From Saturnia japonica (lineage: Eukaryota; Arthropoda; Insecta; Lepidoptera; Saturniidae): a stretch of DNA of 64,000 nt. The stretch spans positions 13,950,001 through 14,014,000 of the forward strand of contig CM065309.1 of the NCBI GenBank assembly GCA_033032175.1. Direction: 5' to 3'. A model generated the notes under the pieces. It saw nothing but the letters and a program-made list of their open reading frames with translations. It was not told the DNA's origin and made no database searches. Each line of letters begins with the position of its first letter. Position 1 is the first letter of the stretch. Position numbers and translations under genes: made by a program. Shown one piece after another: positions 20,201-33,825 of the stretch.

Positions 20201-22327
20201 TAACAGCGCTTGTAGGTTGGGAGGGGAGCGCGCATTCCACACAGGAGTTGGGCGCATCGGATCGGGTGCCAAATGTGAATTCTTGATAATATCAGAAGTT
20301 ATTGGGATAATGTGCCATTTGTTCAATTTATATAGAAGACTACAACCATTTAAATATAAAGTCACTTGCCACTACGAACGCATTCTTGGAGGGAATAAGC
20401 CAGACACTTATCACGTTCGTCGACGAAGACATGGAATATTTTTCTGAAAGCTGGCACGTCCCTAGTTATCTCTTCAAATTGCGCTTGCACATAATCTCTG
20501 TCTTTATACTTTTCAAGTTGCTCTTTACTAAAATGTTAAAATAGTTACAATATTAAATACAGTAAAGTTTTTCGTAAACTGTCAAAGGATTCTAACAAAA
20601 CAGGTTGGTTTAAATCAAGGCGGCCCAATTAATTAGAAATTTTCAGTTCAAGATAGTTTATTAATAGTTTGCACTTGGCAAACAAATTTAAAAGCCTTGG
20701 CTTGCCAGAAAGTTACCCTTCAACCGTCCGACGTATTTGTATTGGCCCGCCAACAGCAGCGGTACGCTTCTGCTTCGCAATTGAAGCCGCACTTTTTTAA
20801 AATTATTATTAAAGTACATAAATTATTAAAATATTGATCTAATTATACCTGAATCTATCAAAACTCTGGCCCACCAACTGACGAGGAATTGAAATTAAAG
20901 CTCCAAAATCTAACGGACAGCCTTAATTTAAACAAAAGAAAAACATTCTACTTTTAGTAGAAGTATACGTACTCTAATGGTTTTGGACTGGAAGTAGTAA
21001 GATGATAAAGCACTTGACCCAACTCATAGACGCTTAGTGATTGAAATGCTCTCGCTATAGTTATTTGTATTGGCCGATCCCCGAGAAATAATTTACACCC
21101 AGGAATTTTCTTCATCTATAAATAAATGACAATGAGTATGTATTTACTATAATTTAATATTTAATTACTGCAGGGTTGAGACGTGATCGCTAACTATGGT
21201 GCTTTCTGCGTGATCGACTCAGAAATGAGGAGAACCACGAAAGAACCAAAATCACCGACATAACCTTAAGAATAGCTAGACTTAAGTGGCATTGGCAGGC
21301 CACGTAACTCGTAGATGGCCGATGGGGCTGAACCGTGGCTGAGTGGCGGCCACGTACCGGAAGACGCGGTGTGGGCAGACCCGCCACATGATGATTATGT
21401 TGACTCCAGGGTAAAAAAATACAAGTACCTAATCTACAGAAAAAAAAAATGTTAGTACCTCATGGTAAGCTCTGCGAAACTCTCCTCCTGGTGCAACACC
21501 AAGTTCTTTTGCGATGTCGGCATAAGTTTTTAATAGCATAGCATGTAGCATACCAGATACAAAGGTTTGACCTTTTACAGCTTGCCTTTGAAAATATTAG
21601 CAATTCAATTTATGGAAGCAATTCGTTACTGTATTATTCATTATTAGACCATTGTTGATAGAACGTATAAAAAATAGCTTACTTGAGTTTTTTAGAGTCG
21701 AAATTTTTAGCATCTTCCAAAAACTTTTTATCATCCAATTCCAACAACGAAACTCTTTGGCGACATAATTCTATCAAAATAGCATTTGGTTTCAGTGTTC
21801 TTACTATCTAAAAAATAAAAAAAAGGGAATATTAATTATCTAATTACATAAAAATAGAAATAAAATAAATATTATATACCGACACACAAGTGAATTAACA
21901 CGCATGTTAGATTGACGCATTTTTATATATAATGACCACAATTATTTACCATAGTTACTTTTAGCATTGTAAATAAAAATGCCAAAATTAAACTACCTAC
22001 ATGTTCCCTAAAAACGAATAAGGGCTTTGCTTTATTATACATAATTATGTACCTATATACTTAAATAGAAGGTAGATAATTATTAAATTTAATACATATT
22101 GTATTTCTGCAGACTATTTTTATCATTAGGGAAATTACGTTAATAAAGGAGAAAGTAAAAATAAATAGTAGACCAAATAAATACCTCAGTAACATCTTCC
22201 ACTGATTGCTTACTGAAGTGCACGGTACCTAAAAGCACAACAGTTGCTCCTTTGTCATTTTGTATAAGCGTAGCGGATTTTGGTAGTTGTAAAGACGCAC
22301 CACTACATTTTCTACAGTTACGAAGCG
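17236..22327 (-). CDS. TRABD: TraB-domain protein A (TRABD-like), 5' and 3' ends not found
   Basis: Six exons fit one frame: 22185-22327, 21683-21807, 21459-21585, 20973-21115, 20370-20527 and 17236-17341. They give the TraB fold in order: LLGTVHFSKQSVEDV (first GxxH), AILIELCRQRV (conserved Glu), ELGVAPGGEFRRAY, CKLFLGDRPIQITIARA, ERDKCLAYSLQ and VLAVVGMGHVDGI (second GxxH). TraB/Tiki proteins are predicted membrane-linked hydrolase-like proteins; human TRABD is mitochondrial, its reaction unsettled. Exon phases equal those of gene B at 43160-64000. The donor at 20369 is GC (GCAAGT). The first coding exon was not found. After 17236 the frame runs TTG TAA across the GTAAGT donor; a last exon with the membrane segment, as in gene B, was not found. 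Confidence 0.88.
18490..19500 (-). pseudogene. R1-clade LINE, 3' end of ORF2 plus 3' UTR
   Basis: This is a GC-rich block in AT-rich surroundings. Frame 18927-19496 encodes the end of an R1-type reverse transcriptase (VYGAPIWADAL, ALRVNRGYWSVS, VLAGSPPWEL). After a frameshift, frame 18671-19051 gives the Cys-His tail (LSGHGCFGWYLHKIARREP, CHECGALEDTAQHTLSECAAW). A 3' UTR (18490-18660) follows, and its copy recurs at 34850-34992. It is 5' truncated and broken. R1 elements normally sit in 28S rDNA; no rDNA is present here. Confidence 0.88.
19540..20005 (+). pseudogene. mariner transposase fragment (C-terminal)
   Basis: Carries FHHDNARPHTS and HPPYSPDLAPSDFYLFRSLQ, the second and third Asp motifs of mariner transposase, followed by a shortened tail. 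The upstream bases 19550-19660 read as LPSGKPIDSDLFCQQL and LKEEQLRE in a shifted frame. It starts abruptly next to the R1 remnant and lacks the N-terminus and first Asp. Confidence 0.88.
20528..22184. other. Introns between exons 1 and 5 of TraB gene A
   Basis: The introns are 445, 343, 97 and 377 bp. The 343-bp intron (21116-21458) holds an RTE-type LINE remnant. The 445-bp intron holds a short GC-richer block near 20700-20790 that was not recognised. Nothing else was seen. Confidence 0.55.
21175..21410 (+). pseudogene. RTE-type LINE fragment (end of ORF)
   Basis: In two plus-strand frames it reads LRDRLRNEENHERTKITDI, ARLKWHWQA and then VDGRWG...EWRPRTGRRGVGRP, the conserved end of RTE-type LINE proteins. 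It has stops and frameshifts and lies antisense within an intron of gene A. Confidence 0.8.
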
Positions 22328-22373
22328 CTGAAAATTTTCGATTACAAATCGCATATATTCTGAGATGTTACAG

Positions 22374-22999
22374 GTCGTCCATTAATTACGTGAGGTATTT
22401 AGGGGGGAGGCGGTTGAGCCAAATGTCACTCAATTTCACGTGAGGGAGAAGAGGGTCTCGGTAAATATCACATAATTTTTATCGCAAGAAACTAAAATTG
22501 AGAGAAAACTATTTTAAATGAAGAAAAACATGTTTCCCAACTAAAATATGGCGAAATCCTAATTCTATATACAATAATATTTATCGCGGTTTTATGCGAA
22601 CACTACAAAGTAGCCTTTCAATTGTTTTGCCGCCACCGGCCAGCCGCGGCCGGAACAGTTGGTTCCTGAAGTCACTCTTGAGTGCCCGTGGACTGAATTA
22701 GTATGAATACTTATTCCTTTACAAAATTTTAGTAATTCCTATTTAAATATTTTATTGTTAGATTTTCTCACTGTGATTTTAGATTACGTTCTGCCTTAAA
22801 TAAAAATAATTTGAAAAATGTGATTGTTTTTAATAAGTCCAATGCAATCAGGAACAGATTAACGTATTTACACTAATATATTAATTTTGGAAAAATCTCA
22901 CTTGAGATTGGGCTTGGGGGAGGGGTCGAGCCCAATCTTACCAAAGAGGTAGGAGGAGACAAAAATCCCCATAATCGCCTCACGTAATTAATGGAAGCC
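22374..22999. mobile_element. Non-autonomous element with inverted ends
   Basis: TCCATTAATTACGTGAGG at 22378-22395 recurs inverted at 22978-22995. C- or G-rich stretches follow inside each end. The interior is non-coding, with a short GC block at 22630-22660. The superfamily was not recognised. Confidence 0.6.
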
Positions 23000-23639
23000 T
23001 CCTTACAAAACAAAATCTGAATTTCTCCCTTAACCAATGATATTTTATAGTAGATAACAACGGCAATGGCGTTCTTTACATCGTGAATGATGGGCAATTG
23101 CCCTCAGTTCACTTTCGAATTGAAGCCGGCGTGAGCAGAACTTTTATACTTTTTTACCAACAAAATTTCCGCCTTATGCTGTAATTTCCTATATCTTCTG
23201 TTACAACATGCTGATAACAAAATTTGGTTCGCCCTAAGTGCCACCCAACCATAAAAAAAAGAATGACATACTTCATTACCTTTGGTGACGACAACTGGTA
23301 AGAAATTCGACTAGGTTTGGTTAACAAAGCGACACTTACTAAGTAAAGGTGGCGTGGGTAAGGGTATAAATGATACGCTTTCAAGACGTTTGCATAGCAA
23401 GTGTCTCGCGATTGTCCATGTATGATGTTTCATAATTCGTTGTTTTAGTTTCCATACACGAGAATTTTGTTATATTATTACGAAACATTGTAAAACTTAT
23501 TTATAATAACGGATTGTCCATTTTTGATTAGTTTTTTATGTGAACTGTCATGCCAACAACTAAATATATTATGCCTGTATTTTGTTCAAAAATGAAAATA
23601 TATTTTATTGCACCTTGGAGTTTGTAACGTATTAACCTT
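23000..23639. other. Gene-free stretch
   Basis: AT-rich sequence with short frames only. The first exon of TraB gene A may lie in this area but could not be identified. Confidence 0.4.
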
Positions 23640-23870
23640 ACATATTATTTATTTCTTGACGACTTGATTACAAATAATTTAATTTTCTCTATAATATAAA
23701 AACTTAATTGGAATGTATTGTTTATATAAACCTTCCGCAATAAAATCTCTAAATGTTAGTGAAAAGCGCATTATAATCCAATGCGTAGTTTAAAAGATCT
23801 AAGCGCACAGGTGCATAGGAAGAGATAGCGGGAAGCGACTTCATTTTATACTATGTATAGATTTAGAAAT
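23640..23870 (+). repeat. Dispersed non-coding repeat, copy 2 (partial)
   Basis: CGACTTGATTACAAATAATT, AAAAACTTAATTGGAATGTA and AATCCAATGCGTAGTTTA match the right part of the copy at 7980-8570. Confidence 0.6.
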
Positions 23871-24148
23871 CTGATCTGGTTTGTCATTTATACTTAATTT
23901 AAAACTTTTAACAGAAATTCTCACTCAAAATTAGCTTCTCCCTTGTCCACGTAAACGAAGGTCGTCAGTTCGGGAGCCCCCTGAAGCCGAGGGCCCGGGG
24001 TACGTGCCCCTTGTGCCCTTATTTTAAAGACGAAACTGAAAGTAAATTATCCTTATATGTATTTTAAATTCAATCTAATCCTTGAGTTGGTGGCCATGAC
24101 CAAATAGGTATTGGTATAAAATTAAGAATTAAGGTAGGACCGCACCAG

Positions 24149-24273
24149 AGTGGTGCTGCGCGTCACGGCGCTGCGCGTCAAAATATACTTTGTATCATTT
24201 TGTATGGGGCATATCGCACTGCGCGTTGCGGCATATTTACCTCAAAAATAATATTTTGACGCGCAGCACCACT
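24149..24273. mobile_element. MITE-like element of 125 bp
   Basis: A perfect 17-bp inverted terminal repeat, AGTGGTGCTGCGCGTCA, lies at 24149-24165 and 24257-24273. The sub-terminal motif CTGCGCGTCAAAATAT is also inverted inside. No frame is present. Confidence 0.75.
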
Positions 24274-24399
24274 ACACAGTGTTAAAGAAGAATACCCACT
24301 ATCCATAGACAAGGTGAACACATGTAAAAATATATCGACGTAATAATTTCCTATTCAATTTGCAGATATCGCGTTTTACTTTTCTTTTTTGTCATCATA

Positions 24400-24722
24400 T
24401 GTCGGCTTAGCGTTGTAGCCAGAATATCACCTGATCTTAAGTACCGATGTGATCCAAGGTGATAGGATGTTGAGCCTAGTGAAAACTTTCAAGTTCAGCT
24501 GCCGGAATACACCAATTGGTATTTGGAGACAGATTTTCCACTTAAGGGTAGTAGCTATCCAGGCGGGAATTAGAAAAACCCTACCACCATGCTATGGATT
24601 CATCATGAGGTTTTCCTTCAGCGAAAGCTCATAGACAAAGTTAAATCACTGCAGGGATTCGAACTCACGTCGATCGACGCGGTGTCCGTTCACGCTACAA
24701 ACTGAGCCATCATTGCTTCAAT
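24400..24722 (-). repeat. tRNA-derived SINE (family 2)
   Basis: On the minus strand a tRNA-like head is seen (GATGGCTCAGTTTGTAGCG with B-box GAGTTCGAATCCC), followed by a body with GAAAACCTCATGATGAATCC and TAATTCCCGCCTGGATAGC. Related copies lie at 42575-42850 and, as parts, at 42155-42260 and 55485-55590. Confidence 0.7.
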
Positions 24723-24916
24723 TAATAAAAAAGCATACAGTTTTTATTTACTCATTTTAATGCAACTCATAAGTAAATCGATATTTTCTATTTTGTATTT
24801 TCAACACCGAAACCATTTTGACAGTCAAACTAGCCGTTTGCCAATTCAGTATTCACTCACACTCGCGATGTCATGACGCAATATTCTCTCAGTCTAACTA
24901 TTACCTGACTGTGTTG

Positions 24917-25094
24917 TCGTGTAAGCACAGAACATTCCGAAAAAGACCTACAAAAATGTCAGAGAGACTATACTTCTATCTTTTAAGGAACACCCACAAT
25001 AAGCACTTTTATCTTTAAAATAGCCGGGAGCGGGGGAGTAAAATTAGCGTGTGCATTCTGTAGTCCACATAAGCGAAGCCACGGGCACAGCTAG
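24917..25094 (+). mobile_element. Helitron-like copy (3' part)
   Basis: Contains GAAAAAGACCTACAAAAATG, TAGCCGGGAGCGGGGGAGTA and TAAGCGAAGCCACGGGCAC, and ends CAG-CTAG followed by T. Confidence 0.7.
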
Positions 25095-26440
25095 TTTTGA
25101 ATAAAAATAGTTAATAAAGTAAAGTTGGAGTGCTGACCTAAAGTTTTACCTAAAGATAAAGGTAGGAAAAGAGCTGCAGAGCCCGAAAACAGGAAAAAAA
25201 ATAAAGCTTAGAAACACAGTTTAGTACCAAAATCTTTTAAGGTTGTCAGTATAATTACATATTTTAATTATTATTTAGTATATTTAAAGCTAATTAAAAT
25301 ACAATATTCTCTATTTGATCGATTGCTACCTTACCGTCAGTGGATTGTATGCATAAAATAAATTGAAACGTAATTCGAAGTATTCACATTTTAAAACTTA
25401 TATTCTATCAGTTCATGCTAAATCAATAAATCAAATATTTTCATGGTTACTTTTTGTATTGATAAGAGATAGCGCTGTCACGATTTTTATAAACAAATTG
25501 CAATTTTATGCAATTGTATAGAATAGGTTTAAACACTTAATATCATTAAAAAAAAATAACAGCGCAATTTCGGATAGCCCGCCGCCGCGCCGCCCGGTAA
25601 TTGAATTAGCTTGTCTCTTATTCTGTCTTAATCGAAATGGACATTACCAACTTTGTTAAACCAATCAGGGATTGTAATGTTTTTGTTATGAATGAATGAA
25701 TATTGCAGTATTTGTAAGAAATTTTTAAAGTACTCTAGAAAGAAAGATGTTTACATTTAAAAAAATTAAAACTGTGTTGGCTTGTTATGGATCTTTGCCG
25801 CCTTTGTTATTAATTAGAGCCGTCACATGTGAAATGGATAATTAGTCGTTTTTCTTAAATGAAAAAGTTACAAGGCACTGCACAGGTAACCATAACTGTA
25901 ATACGTTTACCAAACACTGAATTATAAAAAAATGTGTTATTTCTTTTAGTCACGATTGACAGACCCGCGAAGCCTTAGCTTTTAAAAACTAGTGATGTGT
26001 TCATCTCGCTTGGACTTATTATGTCTATACTTACTATACTCTTTCTCTATCGTACAGCCAATCTATAATATACTACCTAAAGATGTAGTAGTATAATATA
26101 GATAAATAGACCATAGGGTCTATATATCATATAACAGCTGTTCAGTTAAGTTATCTTACTGCAATTACTATCCATAATTACATTGAAACGAAACTGCCCA
26201 TGCTGTGGCCGCGTGGGAACCGAATCTGTAACTGTAGAGCGGCATTAAAGCATCATTTAGCATCTTACTGTATGTACTTATTGCATATTAGGCATATTTT
26301 AGAAAGCGAAGATAAATTATGTATAATGAATACCTACCTCTTTAACTATTTAAACTCTCTATAAAATGAGTATCTAATCTCAATGATAAAGGAATTTGTG
26401 TCTAAAGAAATACAAATAAAACAAAGTTCAATAATGTTTT
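25095..26440. other. Gene-free stretch downstream of alpha-tubulin
   Basis: AT-rich DNA with one short GC-rich patch (25575-25600, GCCCGCCGCCGCGCCGCCCG). No gene, known repeat or RNA was recognised. Confidence 0.5.
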
Positions 26441-26443
26441 TCC

Positions 26444-26449
26444 TTTATT
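26444..26449 (-). terminator. Poly(A) signal of alpha-tubulin
   Basis: AATAAA on the minus strand, 49 bases after the alpha-tubulin stop codon. Confidence 0.75.
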
Positions 26450-26497
26450 TAACCGGGAATGTATTCGGTGCGAACGCAATCAGACATATTCGTTGGC

Positions 26498-28784
<2,287 letters not shown>

Positions 28785-28950
28785 TTTATAAAGAGTTTTT
28801 TCAATTTAATGTAGATAGAAATAAATTAAAACAGTCGTCCGTTCAGTACAACCGACGAAGAGGCTTGCCGAACGAATGAATAATTGAAATTTGAATATGC
28901 TGAATATTCCGTTCTCTCAGCATATTCTATGGCCGGCGTCAAAATCGATA
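28785..28950 (-). promoter_or_regulatory. 5' UTR and probable promoter region of alpha-tubulin
   Basis: Upstream of the start codon lie about 60 bases of AT-rich leader, then a block of mixed composition. GGTTGTACTGAACGG near 28840-28855 could hold the start site, but no clear TATA or initiator can be proved from sequence alone. Confidence 0.35.
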
Positions 28951-29960
28951 GACGATCCCCGTAATGTACTGCTGTGATTGGCCCAATATTGTACCTTGGG
29001 GTTAACCGACCAATTACACGTAAGCTGCTTTTTATCACAATTTCGGGATTGTAGCAAACAAACTATCGGGCGCGTCTATAATAGGGATGTTAAAATTATT
29101 GTTTTTTTTCACTATCGATTTTTCGTTTAAGGCTCTAAAGTCTTTTTTTTTGTCACAGAAGGCAACTTAACTTCTTCTTAACTTGGCAACTAGTCCTCAT
29201 TAAATCAAACCATTACTGTAATTATCAAATGAATACAGTGTCCTGTCTTAGAATAGTTTCAACAAGATGGTGGCTCTCTTGTTGGAATTTTCTATGGAGT
29301 TTTTGTGGCACCTCAAAATATATACTTCCAGTTTATATTTTTATTATACCTCACTTAAGAACAATAAACAAGCTATAATCATGAAAAACGCAACCAATAT
29401 TACTTATTAAAGGATCAAAACCAAAGTTAATGAAATAAAAACAAAACCACAATGTAAAAATTCCAATCCCTAAATATCACCCACAATAATATCGATAATT
29501 ATAATTAAATAATGAGTTCCTTTTTTATTTATTACTGTATTTTTTTTATTGTGTTCAAAAAATAATACTACAAGTAATGAAACGCATCACCCGCGCCCGC
29601 GCCCGCGCCTACGGAACTATTTACGCAGTGTTTAACAATATTATAATACTTCTAAGTTTATTGAATATTCCTACTTAAAAAACTAAATTCTGAGGACAAA
29701 GGTCGTAAAATAAAATGAAATAGAGACTTTACTTTTTATTACCATTTTTGACCCACAATCTACAAGAATTTACATTTACTGAAAAAAACTTGTAATTTAT
29801 TTTAAGTTATGGTAATGTTCGTTTAACTTAAAAAGTTGGAAATATTTTAATGTAGAAAAAAATATATCGATCCTATTTTGGATGCCCTTTTATGCAGTGT
29901 TGCCAGACTCTAAATAATCGGTTTTTAACGATTTATTTCAAGGGTTTACTTTTATTATGG
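28951..29960. other. Gene-free stretch upstream of alpha-tubulin
   Basis: AT-rich. It contains a short CCGCGCCCGCGCCCGCGCC-type GC patch near 29592-29608. No gene or known repeat was recognised. Confidence 0.5.
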
Positions 29961-29961
29961 A

Positions 29962-30245
29962 CTAGCTGTGCCCGCAGCTTCGCTCACGTGGACTACAGAA
30001 TGCGATCGATCGGGCACACGCACGAATCTTGCTCCCCCGCTCCCGGCCATTTTAAAGACAAAAATGCTTATTGTGTGTGTTCCTTAGAAGATAAACATAT
30101 ACTTTCAATGACTTTCTTGTAGGTCTTTTTAATGACTACAATTATGTGATACGCTAATTTGCTATATCTCTTAAGGTTTACTCAGCATAAGCCATTTAAG
30201 TGCCCGAATTGATTCACCATGACCAGTTTTCTTATTAGCGTGGAA
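29962..30245 (-). mobile_element. Helitron-like copy, minus orientation
   Basis: It starts at left with CTAG-CTGTGCCCGCAGCTTCG (the 3' end read in complement), then GTGGACTACAGAATGCGATC, GCTCCCCCGCTCCCGGCCAT and GTTTACTCAGCATAAGCC. Confidence 0.72.
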
Positions 30246-32604
30246 CCCTAATTCTTTTTCTAAAATAAAAGTAGCCTAATGCCCGTTTTCACCAAAGTAC
30301 TCTTAACATACCCCTAAGGGATGCCTAAGATAAAGGGTTTCTTAAATCGGTTATCTAACTTATTTCGTTTTCACCAAGCTAAGGGCTACTTACTAAATAA
30401 ATACTTAGCTAAGCGTAAATTTTTACGTCAAGCTAATATTATTGACAGTTTTTTTATCAAGCGAACATTGTGATACACTGATAATTTATCGATAAAAACT
30501 TTTATTAATTTTTTGTCATTATTAAGTGATTAAAATATGTTATTACTATTTATATAAACAAAAATAAAACGCTGTTAATTGGTAAGTGGAGCACACGGGA
30601 ACTGCGGGAGTTATATGGCCTTTTTAAATGGTAATAATACTCAAAAGAGTTTTTAGGAAAAAAAAATTTAAATGTTTTCTTCTGGAAAAACTAAACTCAA
30701 GACCAAAACTCATGATAGATATGTGTAATTCGTTTATTTCTAAAAAAAGCGATAGGTGGCGCTGTGGGCGAGTTATTGAGTGCTGGAAAAGGTATCATAA
30801 TAGGTTTGAATAATAGTCCAGTAAAAATATCTTCTGAAACTCTTGCTGCAAGTAGCAACTACTTACACTGATACCACCCATATCCACCACTGTGACAAAA
30901 TATTTCAATGTACATAAAGCTGATTTATAGGTAACTCGGACTTGCTCTGTCAAAAGTAAAAAAAACCTTATATTATAACATAATTTAAAAAGAGCTAAAT
31001 ATTATATTTTTACACACTACATTTTAATAACGTTTAGGTATAGGTTAGATAGGCAGGATGCAAAAAATCTTTGCTGTCGTATTTAAAAAAATAATCAGGC
31101 CTTTGTCAGTAAATGCTAGTCTGTAATACGAAACTTCGACTTTCTATTAATTTCCCAGTTTCATGTTTCTTCTAAAGCCGAAAGAACTAAAATTGGACTT
31201 ACATTTTAAAACACTTAAAACGAAATATCAAGAATTGTTTGTAAAATAAACATCACTTAGCGCTAAGGAGTCGAAATTCTGTTCCCTAACATTTAGTTAA
31301 CCCATTAACTTCTAATTTGATAGATATAGTGTTGTGACCAAATAAGTAATGATATTGATCGCTCATCGAGTGAAGGTGACGATTCATGAGATTTTGATTA
31401 AAATAAATAAATAAAGATTACCTGTCGTTATATTTATTTCGTTTCATTGTCGAGTACCTACCTATGCCTCCTTATTTTACAGCAGCTTCGAAAATTTTGA
31501 AGAAGTTGGCATTATCAATCAAGAATTAATATGTGTAACATCTTGTAATGAAATATAATATTAGTGAATATATTTGTACAAAAGTATCCGGCAGCAGTTT
31601 AGTTTCTTACATTTTATAAAAAAATATCGGGTCTGTTATCGTGTTACGTTTATCAATATAGCTTCATCCCTATCAGTTTCTCCGACTCTGGTATAACCTT
31701 GTACGTGAGTAAACGTCATATTTTTCTAAAATAATGCATACACAATGTAAAAAAGATGCTCGTTCAAGTTTTCACAGGAGCTGTCATTGAGAAAATAAAG
31801 AAATGGAAATGGTATAGCTACAGACGATCCTGCGGTTGTGCCCCCCGAGCCGAAAATCGGCTGCAATAGGTCGTGCAGTCTAATGACACCTTTATAATGT
31901 GCACACTGCACAGTCGCTTCGGACGCGGCTTACGGACTTATCTATTTGTACCAGTATTTCCGCTTTTGTATATTTAATGCTACATTTGGCATTTTTTCAA
32001 TCTTAATTAGCATGTAAAATTAGAACTTAGTATTTTAGCATCTTTTTACTATTATATTTTTGTTTTAAGATTTGTCATTTTATTTACTATTTCAAAATTT
32101 TAGTTATATTTTTTAACCTTTTCGAAGGAAACAGTATTTTCACTAATTATGAAACGGCAACACTGGAGAGCTTTTTCCATATAGAATTGATAACGAAGAA
32201 ACATGTCGAATACCAGATATAAATATCGAATACCTAGTGAAAGTGACGTATTTCTGGAATTAACGGCGGCGACGGCTTTAGGTTGTCCACCAATTAAAAA
32301 AAATAAAAATAAGCGTTTGGGTCCATGCAATCAATAAAAAAAGAACAGAGTTTGGTAAATTCCATACTCTGTGTCCACGTTTATCTACTAACATCCAATT
32401 GAAAATTGTACTATATTTTTACCACACATTAACAAAAGTTTAATTAAATCATAATGAAAAGTAATTCTAAAGTAAAAGAATAAAAATAAAATTGATAATT
32501 TTTCAAAACTAGCTAGGAAGCCACATCCTTTTCTGTTATACCTTACTGCACGTAGGGCTCAATTCAAATATTTGGAGCAAAAAATTACTTTTCAATATTG
32601 GGTA
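30246..32604. other. Gene-free stretch, mostly unexplained
   Basis: Short frames only. A patch at 30280-30420 repeats CCGTTTTCACCAA and CGTTTTCACCAAGCTAAGG in a CTAAGGG/TTAGC context and may be the end of an unidentified element. 31800-31930 is moderately GC-rich, with a 61-codon minus frame that was not recognised. Confidence 0.4.
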
Positions 32605-32883
32605 TCCTACTAATATAATAAATGTGAAAGTGTGTATGTTTGGATGTTTGTTACTTAATCACGCAAAAACCGTTGAACAGATCTAAATGAAATTTAGCAC
32701 ACAGATAGTCTATGACCTGGAATAACATAAAGGAATATTAATAATAAATTTTTATCCAGGTAAAAGTCATAACTTAACCAGTGTTATCTTACAAATATAA
32801 TAAATGGAAATTTTCTGTTTCGCGCGAGTGCCCGATCGACTGCATTCTGTAGTCCACGTGAGCGAAGGCGCGGACCCAGCTAG
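32605..32883 (+). mobile_element. Complete short Helitron (279 bp)
   Basis: It begins TCCTACTAATATAATAAATG and ends GCGCGGACCCAG-CTAG. The base before is A and the base after is T, the Helitron target. It contains ACCGTTGAACAGATCTAAAT and GTAGTCCACGTGAGCGAAGG. It has no coding capacity, so it would need Rep/helicase in trans. Confidence 0.78.
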
Positions 32884-32889
32884 TTAATA

Positions 32890-33640
32890 AAATAGGTAGT
32901 AAAATGGGATTGCGTCTGCCCGTTACAAATGTGCTACGTCAACCAATACAGAGCGGGACCGCGAACCGAGGGCGCGAACGCGACGGAAACGATTCCCTCG
33001 TACTCTGTAGACCGACGGCGGATAACACGCTACGGTAACCAGCTGTCTGGAAACCAGTGCGTGCGAGCCCCTCTCACTACGTGCGACCGACCCTGCTCAC
33101 ACCCGAAACTACTAGGCGTGAAGAGGGCAAAACATTAAGGTACACACGCAGTGAGGTGCCTGCTGGTACGCACGGCGCTGACGTAGCACGGAAGCGGAGA
33201 GGACTGGGTCGCTGGCGGGTTGAACTTGTGAAGATGCAATGACACACAGATACCACAATAAATTTCGCTGTATTCTTCAAGACACAATAAACTCTTCTCA
33301 ATATACAATAAATTTTCTTAGTACTATCTTCTTGGTACTGTCTTCTGGGTACTGTTTCTTCCAGTCTTGTTTCTTGAGTCTTGACTCTTCAGCTTGTGGC
33401 ACCTGTGTGTGCCGGTAGGCCCCGGCGGTTCGCCTTTTATCTTGCCGCCGGAGAGCGAGATGGAGCGATGGCGTCTCTCTCTGTACTGCTCTCGCATTAC
33501 CAAATATGGTCATGGCCCGTTAACCGCGGTGACGCGTCGCGGCTTCACTATTGCTGTCCCTATCTACATTATTATTATTATTTGTATACAATGTCTAATA
33601 AATTGTTAATATTTCTAAACACACTTATTGAATTACTATA
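32890..33640. other. GC-rich unexplained block
   Basis: About 650 bases clearly richer in G+C than the surroundings, with several short overlapping frames. AATAAA occurs at three closely spaced sites (about 33258, 33287 and 33308), followed by an imperfect run of CTTGGTACTGTCTTCTGGGT-type repeats (33330-33370). It could be a solo LTR or a promoter region; neither is shown. Confidence 0.4.
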
Positions 33641-33825
33641 AAAACTGTTTTATGTCATTGCGGACATAAATACCTATATAAAAACACTAATTGCAACATT
33701 ATAGGTTGATAAACATCGTAAATATAGAGCGTTAAACATTACAACTTTAAATGGCTTGAAACACGTTATGTATACACTATTCAACGTTATAAACATTATA
33801 AAAACATACATAGTAGGCTAATTTA

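Larger units (their letters stand above)
17342..20369. other. Intron of TraB gene A
   Basis: The intron carries an R1-clade LINE remnant, a mariner remnant and about 1.1 kb of unexplained sequence (17342-18480). The latter includes a moderately GC-rich block at 17890-18060 around CCACCATGACAGGATGGCG whose open frames match nothing recognised. Confidence 0.6.

Noticed and set aside
20096..20447. Open frames on both strands beside TraB exon 20370-20527
   Set aside because: They overlap the true exon in other frames or read through its donor.
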